64,000 nt of DNA, taken from Numida meleagris. Taxonomy: Eukaryota; Chordata; Aves; Galliformes; Numididae. A model generated the notes under the pieces. That model was given only the letters and a program-made list of their open reading frames with translations, did no database searches and was not told the DNA's origin. Each line of letters starts with the position of its first letter. The first letter of the stretch is position 1. Of the stretch, positions 10,101 through 23,000 are shown in pieces. Both the position numbers and the translations under genes were made by a program. The stretch is taken from NCBI RefSeq assembly GCF_002078875.1, contig NC_034410.1, forward strand, positions 102,802,138 through 102,866,137, given 5' to 3'.

Positions 10101-13100
10101 AAATGACACATAAGGAGAATCAACTTTTCTTTGTGTATGTTTGTGTATGTGATGAGTGATTCTGGTTGCTGCCATACAAGTGCTGATTATGGGTTGATCA
10201 TAGTTGAATTCCTCTTGCATCTACCGACATTGTCTTCCACAGGTTGGTAATGATTGTCATATGTAGTAAAGTGCTTTATGAATGCAGTCTACTATGAGCT
10301 AAGCAAGTCAGTTTGGTCCATGTACTGTAGATAAGCCCTCTGTCCTGCTTGTCTGGAAGCTCTTAAGAGATATCCCAAGAAATCCCCAAGCAGGAAATAT
10401 TTCTGGCTCTCCAGAAGATCAGTTGTCCAAATACTCAAATTTGTTCCAAATATTCAATTTAGAATAGAAGACAGCACTCATCTCTGAGGGCTGGATGCTA
10501 AACCTAGCAGCTGAACTTCTGTGGTAGCACCATTTTAAGACAGTGAGAAGTTGCACTTGTCATTGATGTTGTCTCCAGATTGGGTTGTCTTCTTTTCTTC
10601 AAATTCAGTACAGGAATCTGCAGTAGACATTTAGGAAAACTAAACTACTAGCCTGTCTACAACACAATGCACCTTGCAGTGGTCACTGTCTATGTCACCA
10701 TGGTCACTTATGGTCACTAGTCAATTGTTAATAATGAGTGTTTTAGATCTGTCTTACTCCTGAAATCTGTAGCTTCTAAATGACTCAATAAAAATTGCTT
10801 TTTTTTTTTTTTTTTTTTTTTAAGAATGCCTTCAGAGAGAAAAAAATGTTTTCAAAGCTGTTGCATGGATTAGTGGTATTTAGCCCTTTATTTTCTGGAT
10901 TTCAATTCAAGCAGCCAGGCTAAGAAACTTAAAACCAGTGTTCCTTTCAAGCTGACATTCTGTTCCTACTAAAACATTCACTTTAAAACTTGTACTTACC
11001 TTATAATGTCTTAAAAGCTGTTCCTTTGTTTTGAGTAGTATGGTGAAAATAGGAGGTTTTTTAAGGAGTGGAGAGCACTTAAACATTACTGTTGTTTTCA
11101 AACGTTTTTGTTGTTAAAATGTTCACTCATTGCTTTGGGACATGCAAGTCTCATTTAACGCTGTATTTATAATTATTGTTTTTTACCTGTATTTGAATGC
11201 ATTCCTAAAGTGAATTTTACTAGAGTTGTGAGCATATCTGATGCCCTCACCCCTTGTTTTGAAATAAACCACCATTGTTTGAAAGCAGCTATGGTACCTT
11301 GTATTCTCTTAAATGAGTAGGGCCTGATTTAGTTTGTTCTTGCTTGTGTTTTATTTAGGAAGCAGGCGTGAAAGGTATGATTTCCTAAGTAGGAGACTTC
11401 TTTTCACTTTTTTATGTTGCCCTGCAGTCTGCTATTGCAAAGCAGTTCTAAAGAGCTGTTGTGCTAAGCAGTTCTGTTGGAAATCATGTAATCAAAGTGG
11501 TGATTCAGTGTGACAGTTTAAGCTTCAAATGTAACAACATATGGTGCATCTCCACAGGAGCGCAGCTGCTAGCTAGTGCATCTCAGGTATGTGCAAACTC
11601 CTTTTGGATGTTCTCCTTCGGAAGTGGACTTGTCAGAAATTTAATGGTGAAAGTTGCCCTTGTGGTGGGATGCTTTTAGCGTACATTGTTGTGCAGTATT
11701 GCTGGGGAAGCCCCGAGCTTCACTTGGTGGCACAACTTAACATTTACTTACAACAGTGCAGTTTTCTTGACGCTATTCCCTGAACATAGTGAAGCCCATG
11801 CAGACGACGTTACAGTGATACAAACAGATCTCTGCCCTAATCTCACTGTGTGTTGTTTACATCTCTGGTAATGCTTTGCCTTTGATATCTCTGGTTATAA
11901 TGAAGAGATGCTTGTCCCTCAACTTCCTCAGGTATCTGGAAGCTGCTCCTTCCACTAACCTGTTTTTTTTTCTGATTGCCAACTTGGATGATAAGCACAA
12001 ATAGCTTAGAAAACTTGAATTAGATTCTAATGTGGTTTAGAGAAAGCTAGGTGTTCTTGGCTGGTAGGATTGGGAAAGCATAAACTTACAGCTGAGTTGT
12101 CTTGTATTTGAAGCAAGCTTTGGTTTTCCATAGCACATGCTGCTGTTGTGCCCAGGTAAGAGGTGCTGTGGGTAATGACTGCCCAGCACTGGTCTGAATG
12201 GTGCTGGGCGCCCTTTCTGAAGGTTGAGCTCCTGGAGCTTCTCTAAAGGAAGAGGTAGATCACTGAGGAGACAGGGTAGAGCTCTCAGAGAGACTTCAAT
12301 GTGAGAACCTATAGCGTGGTTCCTTCCAGTCAGCTTCAGAGGAAGCTGAGCTGGATCTTGGTTGTCAGTCCCTTCCCTCTTGGCTTTCCTACAGCACTGC
12401 ATCTGGAGGTAGATGTGTAGGGAGCAAAAGAATTACTTTAAGTGGCTAGTTTTATTTTAGATGGCCTCACTGTCAGTCAAGGTAAGTAAGTAGTATTTCA
12501 AAGGATGTTACTGGTGGTGTAGGCAGAATTCCTAGTGAAACAGTTGTAATTAATTGTAAAACGGGCTGCTAATTTGAGAGACATCAGAACCTTCCAGTGA
12601 AGCGCACAAACAACTCTGTTAACTGGTCACTTACCTTTTCTGTCTGTGATCTGAAAATAGGAGCAGCCTTCCCCCTGAAGGGATTGTGCCTTGGGCTGGC
12701 CTTCAAAGTGCATGAGAAGAATGTCTCACCTCTTCTTTGAAGTTGCTTCTGTAAAACTATCAGTTTATATGCCCTGTAAACTTTACTTCATTGCAAGTGC
12801 TGCCCAAAAGAGGGCACACATCTCTGGTGTTACAAAGATGCCTGGCAGTGTTCTGTAACTGATATTTTGGTCAGAGATTATGGGCATCTTTTCAAATGTT
12901 AAACGTTGTGCTGAGTGCTGTTGACTGAAACTTCATTTTCAACTCTTCAGAGATTTATTCCCTGTTGTTCCTGTGGGGTTGCAATGTACTGAGTGACTGT
13001 AAGACCTGGTCTGTGTAGTTTGGCAAAAATTGGTTTCTAGTGAATGTGAAAACAGCTCCTGATAAGCAGTATTTTCTTCTGTCTGTTTTTATTCTTTTGA

Positions 13101-16100
13101 GTGTGAAGACTGGATTCTTGCACTTACCTCCTTGCTAGTTCTGATAGTAACATCTTGGTAGCTGCACAAGTCTATAGTGAGCTTTCTGTTGAGAACCTCA
13201 AGGATACTACTGCCTGCTGTTCTTTCATTTCACACTTGTGTGGTGCATGAAACTTTGAGTTCTGTGTGATTTTCTACTGGGAGAAGATACCTCTAAGGTC
13301 ACTTCTTGGAACCTTTATTATTAACTTCAGCATTAGGACATTTCTTCTGTTTCAGGGTGGAAAGGAAGTATCCAAAGGTTGTGGGTTTTTTTTGTTTGAG
13401 GCTATGGAAAAGTATAATTTGCCACAACCAGAAATGGAAACCCTTCTCAACAGCTTTCAAATTCTTTCAGATGATCCATTCATTGTTTTGCTGTCACTTC
13501 TTAACATTGGGTTATGACTGCCAGAATTGTGTTTTTGAGGCTTTAAAGTGATGTCATGTGGGTTTTCATAACACGGATTGTAGTACTGGCAGTTCCAAAT
13601 TTGTCTTCATTTATTTTCTAGTACCAGCCTTTTATAGTAGTACACCTGCAAGAATAATAGTAGCAGGTTACCATCATATTGGGCTCCTTGGTTTTAGAGT
13701 TCTAATTTTGCTAGTTGTTGCAAAAAGCTACTAACATGAAGAAGCTACCACTATATAAAAATTCTGCTGAATTTTACAAACATAGCAGAATTTAAGTTTG
13801 TTCTAAATGGAAAGGTTCCCGTTATGCCGGTGAGGCCTACATGACTACACTGGAGTGGTCTTGGGTAACTGCTTCTATGGATGCTCTCACCCAGAATGAG
13901 CTTAAAGGCATTTTTAACTATTTGATGAAGCATGGATGTCCTTTTGTAAACAAATTCTGCTACTAGGTAGAAAGTTGCCTCGTGTTTCAGTGCATGATAC
14001 TGTTGGAGTACTTTTCAGTCTTGGTGAAATGGGTTACTGGGAGCCATCAATATTTATGGTGGGGAGGGCTGTTTTTTTGTGTGTGCTTTTTTTAATCGCT
14101 CAAGAATTTGCTTATAAACTGTATTATATTTGCATAAGCTTGCTGCCAGTGTTGCTCTTGAGTTAATTGCTTGTCAAGTGGAGCCTGCTGGAAGCACTCC
14201 CCATTGAGGTGACTGGAGGAAAGAATACTCTTCAGGCATGGTTTTCATTTCTGGTGGAGCTTAAATGAGACTTCATGCCAGTTGTGCAAAAAACACCTGT
14301 ATAACTGATCTAACTGTGAAAATTATCCTATTGTATGTAGTATGATTCAGGAGGTAGAATCTGTGCTTCTGTCAGTTTTTCTTAAAAAAAAAATCAAGTG
14401 ATAAAATATCCAAATACATGAAAACAAGAGCATAATATGTTCAAAATCTCAGAAGGAATTAAATTAAACTTATAGGCACCTTCTTAAAGAGTAGAACTAG
14501 CACTGACATTTCAAAGTAAGCTGAGAAAGGGAAAACCTAAAAGTAGTAGTAGTAATACTTCTACAGTCCTGAGTGTAGACCTAGTGCAGAGAGAAATGCT
14601 CTTGCTGTCAAAATGTGTGCATCATCAGCTTTCTCTCTTCCCCTGGAATCTGCATAAACATGTGATGTGAACAAGGAAAAATGCACTTTTCTGACTGATG
14701 AGAAATTGCATGCTATGAATCACTGTTTAAATAAGGTAGTGTGAAAGGAAAATTGAAAATCAGGTATGTCTTCTGTGATTCCAGGCATTCATGGATTAAA
14801 TTAAAACATCCATCTGTACCGAAATGTAACTATAGTCAAGATTTCAGTGGAGCAGGAGAAAGCTGAGTTGTCAGATGGAGCAAGTGTTTTTCTGGATATG
14901 CAACTGTCTTATGAATCTGCCCTGGCAAGGTTAGTTGAGAATGGGGGGAATCGTTCTAGATGTTGCTCTTGCAGTCTTAGTTTATGCACTATTTGAGTAG
15001 CAATATGTTGTCTTTACAGACTTTTATGCAAAGTTTTTTTGTTGCCTTGCAATTTCCTCTCATGCTTTTGGATGTGGAGGATGAAAAACTGCTTCTAAGC
15101 ACATGGTTATAGCTTCATGTCTATTGGCCCTTTTTCTTTTTGTGCTTGCTGCTTGAACTGTGCTATTTATTTTAACTCAGACAAAAGCAATGTTTTAGGT
15201 TGTATTGTATGGTGTATCTTGACTTCTTTCAACAAACCAGGTAGTGAAAAGATTATTCTATTGAAACAGGGTTATTATACACCAGAAACTGTCATAAGCA
15301 CGCATAGAATGTATGGGACTTATCAGATATTGGCTAACCTGCAAGAAAATTCTCGGAGTTACAGAATTGTTGGAGTTGGAAGGGATGGGATCAATCCCCC
15401 CCCCGCTAAAGCAGATTCCCTAGAGTTCAATACAATCCTCAAAGGAAAAAAAAGATGTTTAAATACTCTTATTTATTCTTATTTATTTATCTAGCATTTG
15501 TGTGTCCATTTCCTCCTTTTACGTGAAATGCCCTTATGTACTGGGATGTGTGAGCAACTACCGTGTGGGGCAATGGCGGTAGCTGCTGTTAAAGGTAAAA
15601 AGAGGTGATGTGCCAGCAAAAACAAGCTGCTCTGTAGCTCCTGTGAAGGATCTGCAGCCATTGAGGCCAGAAATCCATCTGGCTTTTTGTAGTTGTGACC
15701 CTGATGAAAGGTCTGGATTTTCAAGCGTCCAGCCCTTGTAAGGACTGGCAGGGAGGAAGGGGAGGCTTTGGCAGCTGAGTGGCTTCCAAATGCAGAGTGG
15801 ATGACACTGTGTTGTGGCATACGATTCTCCTTAGAGTACTTTTAATTGAAAGCTTTAGTAAAAATACTTCTGTTTGTTAATTGTTGGTCATTGTTGCTGA
15901 TGGGTTGTGAGAGAGGTGGTAGGCTCAATTGTGCTCTGCTGACATTGCTGTAGGCTTAAAAGGAAAAATAAACACCAAAGAAACAAAGCAGGAGAGGCTA
16001 CTTTTTCATTGCAATCTTCCTATTTGGCTGTAAGCAGCTTTGATTAAATCCATAAATTTGAGTGTTTTTGGACAGATCCTTAACAGAGGGACATCTTCAA

Positions 16101-19100
16101 GTATGTGAATAGCCTTAGCTTTTAGTGGGGACCACTGCCTTCTGTGTAAGGGGGTGGTCTTTATGTAGGCAGGTGAACTGGTATTATTCAGGTTCCAGTT
16201 TCCAGTACAGGCTTCCTCTAAACTGTGTCTTCATCTGTAAGTGTGCACCTAAATGTTCAGAAAGCCGAAATGTGTAGAAGCAGCTAACTCTGATAGTGGT
16301 GATGCATTTTGCAGGCCAAAGAACTGTTTGAAGGGTGTTTACTATTAAAGTAATTCCAGTGGGGTCTGTGTGGTGGGGTTGAGGAATGGCTTGTCTTTTT
16401 TTTAATCCCAAATTTCTTTTGACTCAAATGATGGATTGATTTGCGATATGTCGCGTGAAGTTTTGATATGACTGTCTAGTCAAGTTTGTCACATGACTTT
16501 ACAAGTTGTTTTCTGTCATAAAATGCAGAGTAAAGCTGTAGTAGGCTTTTAGCTTTTACTTTTTGGGCAGCCGTTTCTTGGAGTAAGAAACTAAATATTA
16601 CATTTGTTTACATTTGCTTATCAGTGTGGTCTAGCTATTTCTTCCACAGAAACATAGCAGCAAAGCCATAGTATCCCTTGATTTCTAACAGTTTGCATGT
16701 TTTTCTCCAACAGGAACTGTTCTTATCAGAAGCAGTAATGGCCAGCTGATGCTAGTATCTCAACAAGCAATAGCACGAGCACAGCCTCAGCCACAAAATA
16801 ACACAAGTGTACGACTGTCTGTACCTACCAGCACGCCTGCAGTCAGAATATGTGCTGTACAGGTAACTTCCCTCATAGTTTTAATTTGTATGTTAACGTG
16901 GTCATAACAGGGTTTGCAAATAAGCTTCAACTTAAAACCACTTCCCCTTATCCTGCCACTTTCTACCCTTGTAAAGAGTTGACTCCCCTCCTGTTTGTAG
17001 GCTCCCTTTAGGTACTGGAAGGCTGCAATGAGGTCACTCCACAGCCTTCCTTTCTCTAGGCTGAACAAGCCCAGCTCCCTCAGCCTGTCTTCGTAGGGCA
17101 GGTGCTCCAGCCCTCTGATCATCTTTGTGGCCCTCTGGACCCTCTTTAACAGCTCCCTCTCTTTCTTGTGTTGGGGGCCCCAGACCTGGACGCAGTACTC
17201 CAGATGGGGCCTCACAAGGGCAGAGTAGAGAGGGACGATGGCCTCCCTCTCCCTGCTGGCTACCGTTCTTCTGATGGATGTTCCTTCTCATTCCCTAAAC
17301 TCTGCTGGCTTTTTGCTTACATTTTTTTTATAATGGAAAGTAAGAGTTGGTCCAAAAAAGCGACATCTACTTAGTACTCCCAACATCCTCATCCTTTAAC
17401 CGTTTTATTTTGATTATGTAATGTGGCTAACTGTCCCTGAATATGTTCTCATATAGCTTTGTTGAAAAGTGTTCCAAGGATATGGGTTGTACGAATGTTA
17501 CTTGTCTTGTTATTTTATAAGTGAGTATCTTGGTTTATATCAAACAAGAACAAATACTAACTTCAGGGTCTGTTTTGTCACTGGCTTGTCTGACAACTGT
17601 TCTCTGCATGTGTATGATTACTATTATTACTTTTTTCTTTAAGAACTCTGGCACCCAGTTAGTAAAGAAAGCAGTACCTACTCCTTTGAAAACTTTATCT
17701 CAAACAACAAATGCTGTGACTTCTACTGTTCAGCCACCTGCTGTTATACAGGTAGGTGACAAGCTTCATTGTACAATGAAAGAAGTGATGGAGAGAACTG
17801 TAGAAAATATAGATGTATTCTTGTTATTTCTAACTCTTACCTGGTTTTCACTAAGCTGATAACTTTTGATACTAATTTAATTATGCTTCTGCCAGCATGT
17901 GTCAGATCACCTTCCCTCTCTGCAGTAGAAAGCGCTTGCACAGTGGCAGTGAACAATGCGTAAAATAAATAGTCTGAAGAACCATTTTCAATGCATTTAT
18001 GCTCTGTGACTGAGCTCCTCCAAGCTCCAGCTGAAGCTTTTCTGGGGCGTGGAGACTTCCTAATGCTTTTTTGTTTGGGTTCCCTGATTACCTAGGAGGA
18101 GAAAAGTGTACTTAAGAGGTGCTAAGGGGAAAATGAGCTGTCTGTACCAGTCAAGTTTTTGTTCAAGTTTGAGCTTTTGAGATTTTGTTTCCTTTTTCTC
18201 ATTATAGGCTGAAGGAAGGTCATAGCTGAAGACCTCTGTTTTCCAAGTGAATTAAGTTAATTTAGTAGACATATTCCAAAGATATGACTGTAGATATGCA
18301 ATTACTGGGAATGTCTTACTGTTTTTATACAGTGTTTTGTGTCTTGTTTCTCTTTAGTCAAGAGAAATGCTGTAGGACTACTCTGATGAGACTATTGGTC
18401 CTTATAGAGTATGAGACTTATAGATGCAGTTCTTTCTCTGCTCCAGGGGACCATGGGTCTGGATATACGTGTGAGCATGTGTGATGAAAAGAAAACTGCT
18501 TCATTCTGTTCTGTTCTCCCTGTAGGCTGGAGGAGAAGTGGTAGAGATTTTCCTTGTACTTGCCTCTTTTTTTTTTTGTGACCAAGAGCTTGAAGCTGAC
18601 TGAGCTATAGTAGTTGACAAAGCATTCAGAAAATGAGGGAAAAAAAAAAAACCCAAGCTGGATATGTGTTCTTGACCTTGAGTGTTTGAAAGATGGAGAG
18701 ATAAGTTTGCTGACAGCAGTAACTAACAGTCTGACTTACAGATTTGTCCTCCTGCTGTTCTTCTGTATTAGCAACTGAAAACTACCCATAGCTCTGTCTG
18801 TGATCTTTTATCTCTTCCTTTTCACTACAGGTGGATAATATTGGAATTGAAGGGGAAACCCAGAGACCTCTTCTAGTACGTTTTCTATTTTACTTGGAAT
18901 GGAAACAATGTATGCTTTGTGTCTGTCAAGATTAATAATGGGTATTCCTGACCTATTTTTATTTTGGAATACTAGCTTGCAAACCATGTGTTTATGATCT
19001 CTACACGGAGGTCTTTAGAATGAAAAAGCAGTAGTCATCTGCTGTACTACCCTTACACTGCAGGAAAGAGATAAAGATTTCTTCCATTAGATGGATGAAG

Positions 19101-20032
19101 CTGCATACATTCTCACCATTTGATACCAGTAAATGTTGAGGATCATCATGATATTACATTTGTCTTTGAAAAGGTTCTGTACTTTCGTGGTTCATCTTTG
19201 ATGTAATCAGTTCAACTTGTGATCTTGTGAAGTGTTTGAAGAGGTAGACAGTATTTTTGGCAAGAAGGTTTCTAGAAATGTGAACGTTTCTAATGAGCAT
19301 AGGGCTTGATTTAGGCAGCAGGAGGGATGGCTAGAAAAAGTTAGTACTGCTGTTTTGTTTGGAATGGCTTTCTCAGAGCCCGTTTTGCAGAGTGTTGCAA
19401 AACCCTCAGTACAAGTCCCTTTTACAATAGAGTAAATAAGTACAGTATGGATGCACACTCTCATAGGGCCACTTCAGTGTTCACTCTGGGGATTCCAAAA
19501 GGAAAAGGTCTGACAAGGGAGCCTGTATTTAAGGCTGCAGGAGCTGCTTGGAGAAGGAAAGGAAAAGAGCCTTTGATTCTGGCTTCCTTGGTGGTGGCGT
19601 TGTTCAGCAGTCCTAAAAGAACTTGCTGGTGTTAGCCTTGAATGTTTTTTGAGGTCCGGAAGGGGAACGTTAGTGTACAAGTATGCCCTCACAAAAAGTG
19701 AGAGGCAGTGGAGATGAAATGATAATTGGCTTCATTGTGTTTCTTATCCTGTGCTAAGTGCAACCTGGCCTACACTGCTGTTTGCAAAACTCTCTCTGAT
19801 TGCTGACTCCAGGACTGTTCTCATCTACAGAGATATTTGTTTGTTTTGATTCCTGCATGTTTGAGCTCAGAGGTTGTACAAAATACCTGCACTTCTAAAA
19901 TCTTTTTTTCCTTGTTCCCAGATGGAATAACATAGTTGCAAAGTATGTAATTAGCATCATGCTGGGGCGCTTTCATTTAGATGCAGAACACTTCTCTTGA
20001 AATGGCTTGAAAATATGCAGAATTAATGCCAC

Positions 20033-20076
<44 letters not shown>

Positions 20077-23000
20077 TCTGTGTTGCTCGAAGTGAGAATG
20101 AGAATTGTCAGTAGTGGAAAAAGGTTGAGGGCAGATGACAGAAGTTAATTCCCATATACTTGTCTTCCTGGGAAAAGGGTGCAGCAGACTTCCTGTTGTT
20201 CCCTCCCTCAGCTGATAAAATACTGTTCTGGACCTGATGTGTAAACACACAATGGAATTTGCAAGAGAGCTGCTCCAGCAAACCTCATGTTTTCAGTTTT
20301 TAAAAGCCCAGGGCATTGCAGCTTGACAGTTCTGTACTTTGTCCCCTTCTGTCTTCCTCCCTTCCATCTGTTTGTGGGATTCTCGTGCCCAGTTTGCCTC
20401 CCTGTGGTCTTAGAGCTGTTGAGCTTCATCCTTGGAAGAGGCAGTGGTGGTGGCAAAGATCCTGCGGAGAGCTATTAAAGTGTTACCAACGGTGGGAGCC
20501 CAAGCTGGAAAGCTTTCTGGTAGCTGCCTGCTTCTTTCATATCAAACTGGCAGCACTTTGTGGGGGAGCAGGATACACCCAGGAAAAGAAAATATAACAA
20601 AAGTGCCAGTGTTTTGCTCTAGCTTTAAGCATTTGCTCACTAATTTTCCCTGTCCTGAAAGATTTAAAAATACTTTGATATTCTACATGTGCTCTGTCCT
20701 GTTCTGATTTTTTAATTTACTTTTTCAAATTGGTGATGAGGTAAGTTGGGCTCTTGCATTACCATCTTATGACTAACTGGTAATTAGCAATGTGATTGCT
20801 GAACGAAATTGATGTTTAAATGTGTTAAGAGTCAGTGAAAGCAATCATGTTGGGCAGATCTGAAACGTGAATTTGACCTACAAAACAGCCTTTTGTTTGA
20901 GAAGTTTGGGGAAGGGCTGGAGGAAAAAACAATACCTACCTGCAGGCTTCAAATGCTAAACTGAAACTTTTGCTTATTTCTGTATACTATGGCTTCAATC
21001 TGTGGCTTTTTAGTAGGCAACTTGAGAAAATGAAAGAAGCAGGTGTTTTTACAGACAAAATCTTACTTGTGTTCTGTTATTTTAGAAGAACAGGGTGGTA
21101 GTGGTGGTTGCTGTTGTTTTTATTAAACCTGAAATAGAAATGCACATGTTTAGTAGGTTTTCTTTGGCAACTAGTATTTTTCAGCCTGGTTTGCAAAGGA
21201 GAATGGCATTTGTGTGGGTTTTTTTCCTAAACTTTCACAACTCTCGTGCTGCTGGAGCTTCTGAATCTGTTGATAGATGAAGAGATTTGAAAAAGAGGTG
21301 AAAGTCTCATACATGAGTTTTGAGTGGGTTTGTGTTTGGACAAATTGGAGACAGACTGACATTGGTGCTCACGAGGTAAAAACAGGAAGAACTTCTTAGG
21401 TGCTTTCGTTCAGCTGTTTTTTGCTGGCGCATCCTTCCAAAATGGGCACGAGACATATTTTTCATCTGGTGCCTGTGTGATAGGAAACATAGGGGAAGAG
21501 AAGAATATAAATAATCACCTGAAGTTGTATTTATATTCAGAGTAGTGTCACTTGGCTTAGTTAGCTTTGAATTGATTAGTCTTAGACTGCAGAAGCCTGG
21601 AGAAGTTTGAACTTTGGTTTTGAACTACGTTTCTTCATGACTTCTTCACCTTTTCCTTCATTTGAAGTTACAGGCAGTTTCTTTTGTATGGGTAAGCCTT
21701 TGTCCTTCCCTACCACCCACTGACTTAAAAACAGGATGGCTATGGAGGTCCTGTGACTTCAAGTATTAAAAGGTCTCTCAAAGGAAAAAAAAAAAAAATC
21801 CAAACTTCCAAAAACAAAGATAAGATTCGTTCATTTATGTTTTATATAGTAATCTTGAGTGAGGAGGAAGGATGCTACTTACTATGCTAGCAGAATATAG
21901 CATGTGTTTGTCGTGTTAGTCTTCGGTTTAAAAAGTGTTAATTTTTTTTCTTTTCAGCCAGCAGCTGCAACAGCTAGTGTTACTGCAGTTACTGCTGTAA
22001 AGCCTTTGAGTACTGGAACACCTGTAAAACTTCCAGTTACAGGACCACCTGCACAATCCATCTCCCAAAAGGCAGTCTCTGTGAAAGCAGAGGGCACAAC
22101 AGTAGCACAGACCAGCACTTCTACAGTAAGGAAAAAAAAAGTTTTTAATTAAAAATTAACATTCTCTACATTCATCAGAGGTTGGAGAGCCAACTTGACA
22201 TCTAACAGTCTTCTCTTTATTTCCACCATAGGAGATGCTAGAGAATGTGAAGAAATGCAAGAATTTCCTTGCTACGCTAATAAAATTGGCATCTAGTAGT
22301 GGACCTCAAGCCACTGAGATGGGGCAGAATGTGAAGAATCTGGTGCAAAATCTATTGGTGAGACTTTTTTTACGCAAAATCTGTCATGTATATGTTGATT
22401 TTAATGTTGACTTCATAATTTTGTTCCTTTTCTTTCTACTTGTGTTGGTGTGCTGTTTTTTAAACAGCTGAAGAGTTGGATTTGTGGGAGAATTCATCAG
22501 ACCCTCCAAAGTATTACATTACAACATTCATTTTAACTGGATTCCATATTGTAATTTTCCCTCTCATTCCTATTTCATTTTATGCACGCAGGTAACTGTG
22601 ACACCAGGAAGAGTTGATTGTTTTTATGTAGTTTTTGGGTCTGGGCTGTTCTATGTTAGTGTAGTTTTGAGTCCTCAGTAGCAAGAGTTTTACTGTAGTA
22701 GCTGTAGTGCAATGCTGAGCCTGTATTACTGTTTTGCTTCAGGACTGAACTGAGTTGCACATTGATGGTGAAGCTCCATTGAAACGAGTATGAAATTATC
22801 TATATCTGTAGACAGTGAGATGGAGAAAATAATGTGGTGGCTTGCCAGCCTACCTCCTTGACTTGTGCTGTACCCCAGCACAGCTGGACTTTCTTGGTAA
22901 TGGTTTCTCCTGCTACTCCTTTCCTCAGCATTTGACCCCTGCTGCTCTTTTCTTTTTTTCCACGTTAGCAGAAGGATATGTGCTGGTAGATGGAGATGGC

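Larger units (their letters stand above)
1108..16713 (+). other. TAF4B intron 1
   Basis: This long first intron starts GC-rich and soon becomes AT-rich. It holds CR1 fragments at about 6.76-7.19, 8.14-8.48 and 15.36-15.43 kb, a solo LTR at 9.17-9.72 kb, a T26 run at 10.80 kb and a short degenerate tandem repeat at 7.91 kb. No further coding exon that would join in phase was recognised. Confidence 0.85.
17752..21957 (+). other. TAF4B intron 3
   Basis: AT-rich intron that holds the candidate 45-nt cassette exon at 18831-18875 and the compound TG/GA microsatellite at 20033-20071. No transposon was recognised. Confidence 0.8.

Noticed and set aside
10799..10824. T26 as the tail of a minus-strand processed pseudogene
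   Set aside because: The minus-strand sequence upstream of the A-run shows no gene-like frame or poly(A) signal at the right distance.
13266..13551. Overlapping 81-83 codon + frames in intron 1
   Set aside because: Ordinary length for AT-rich sequence. No acceptor/donor pair is in phase with exons 1 and 2 and no known motif is present.
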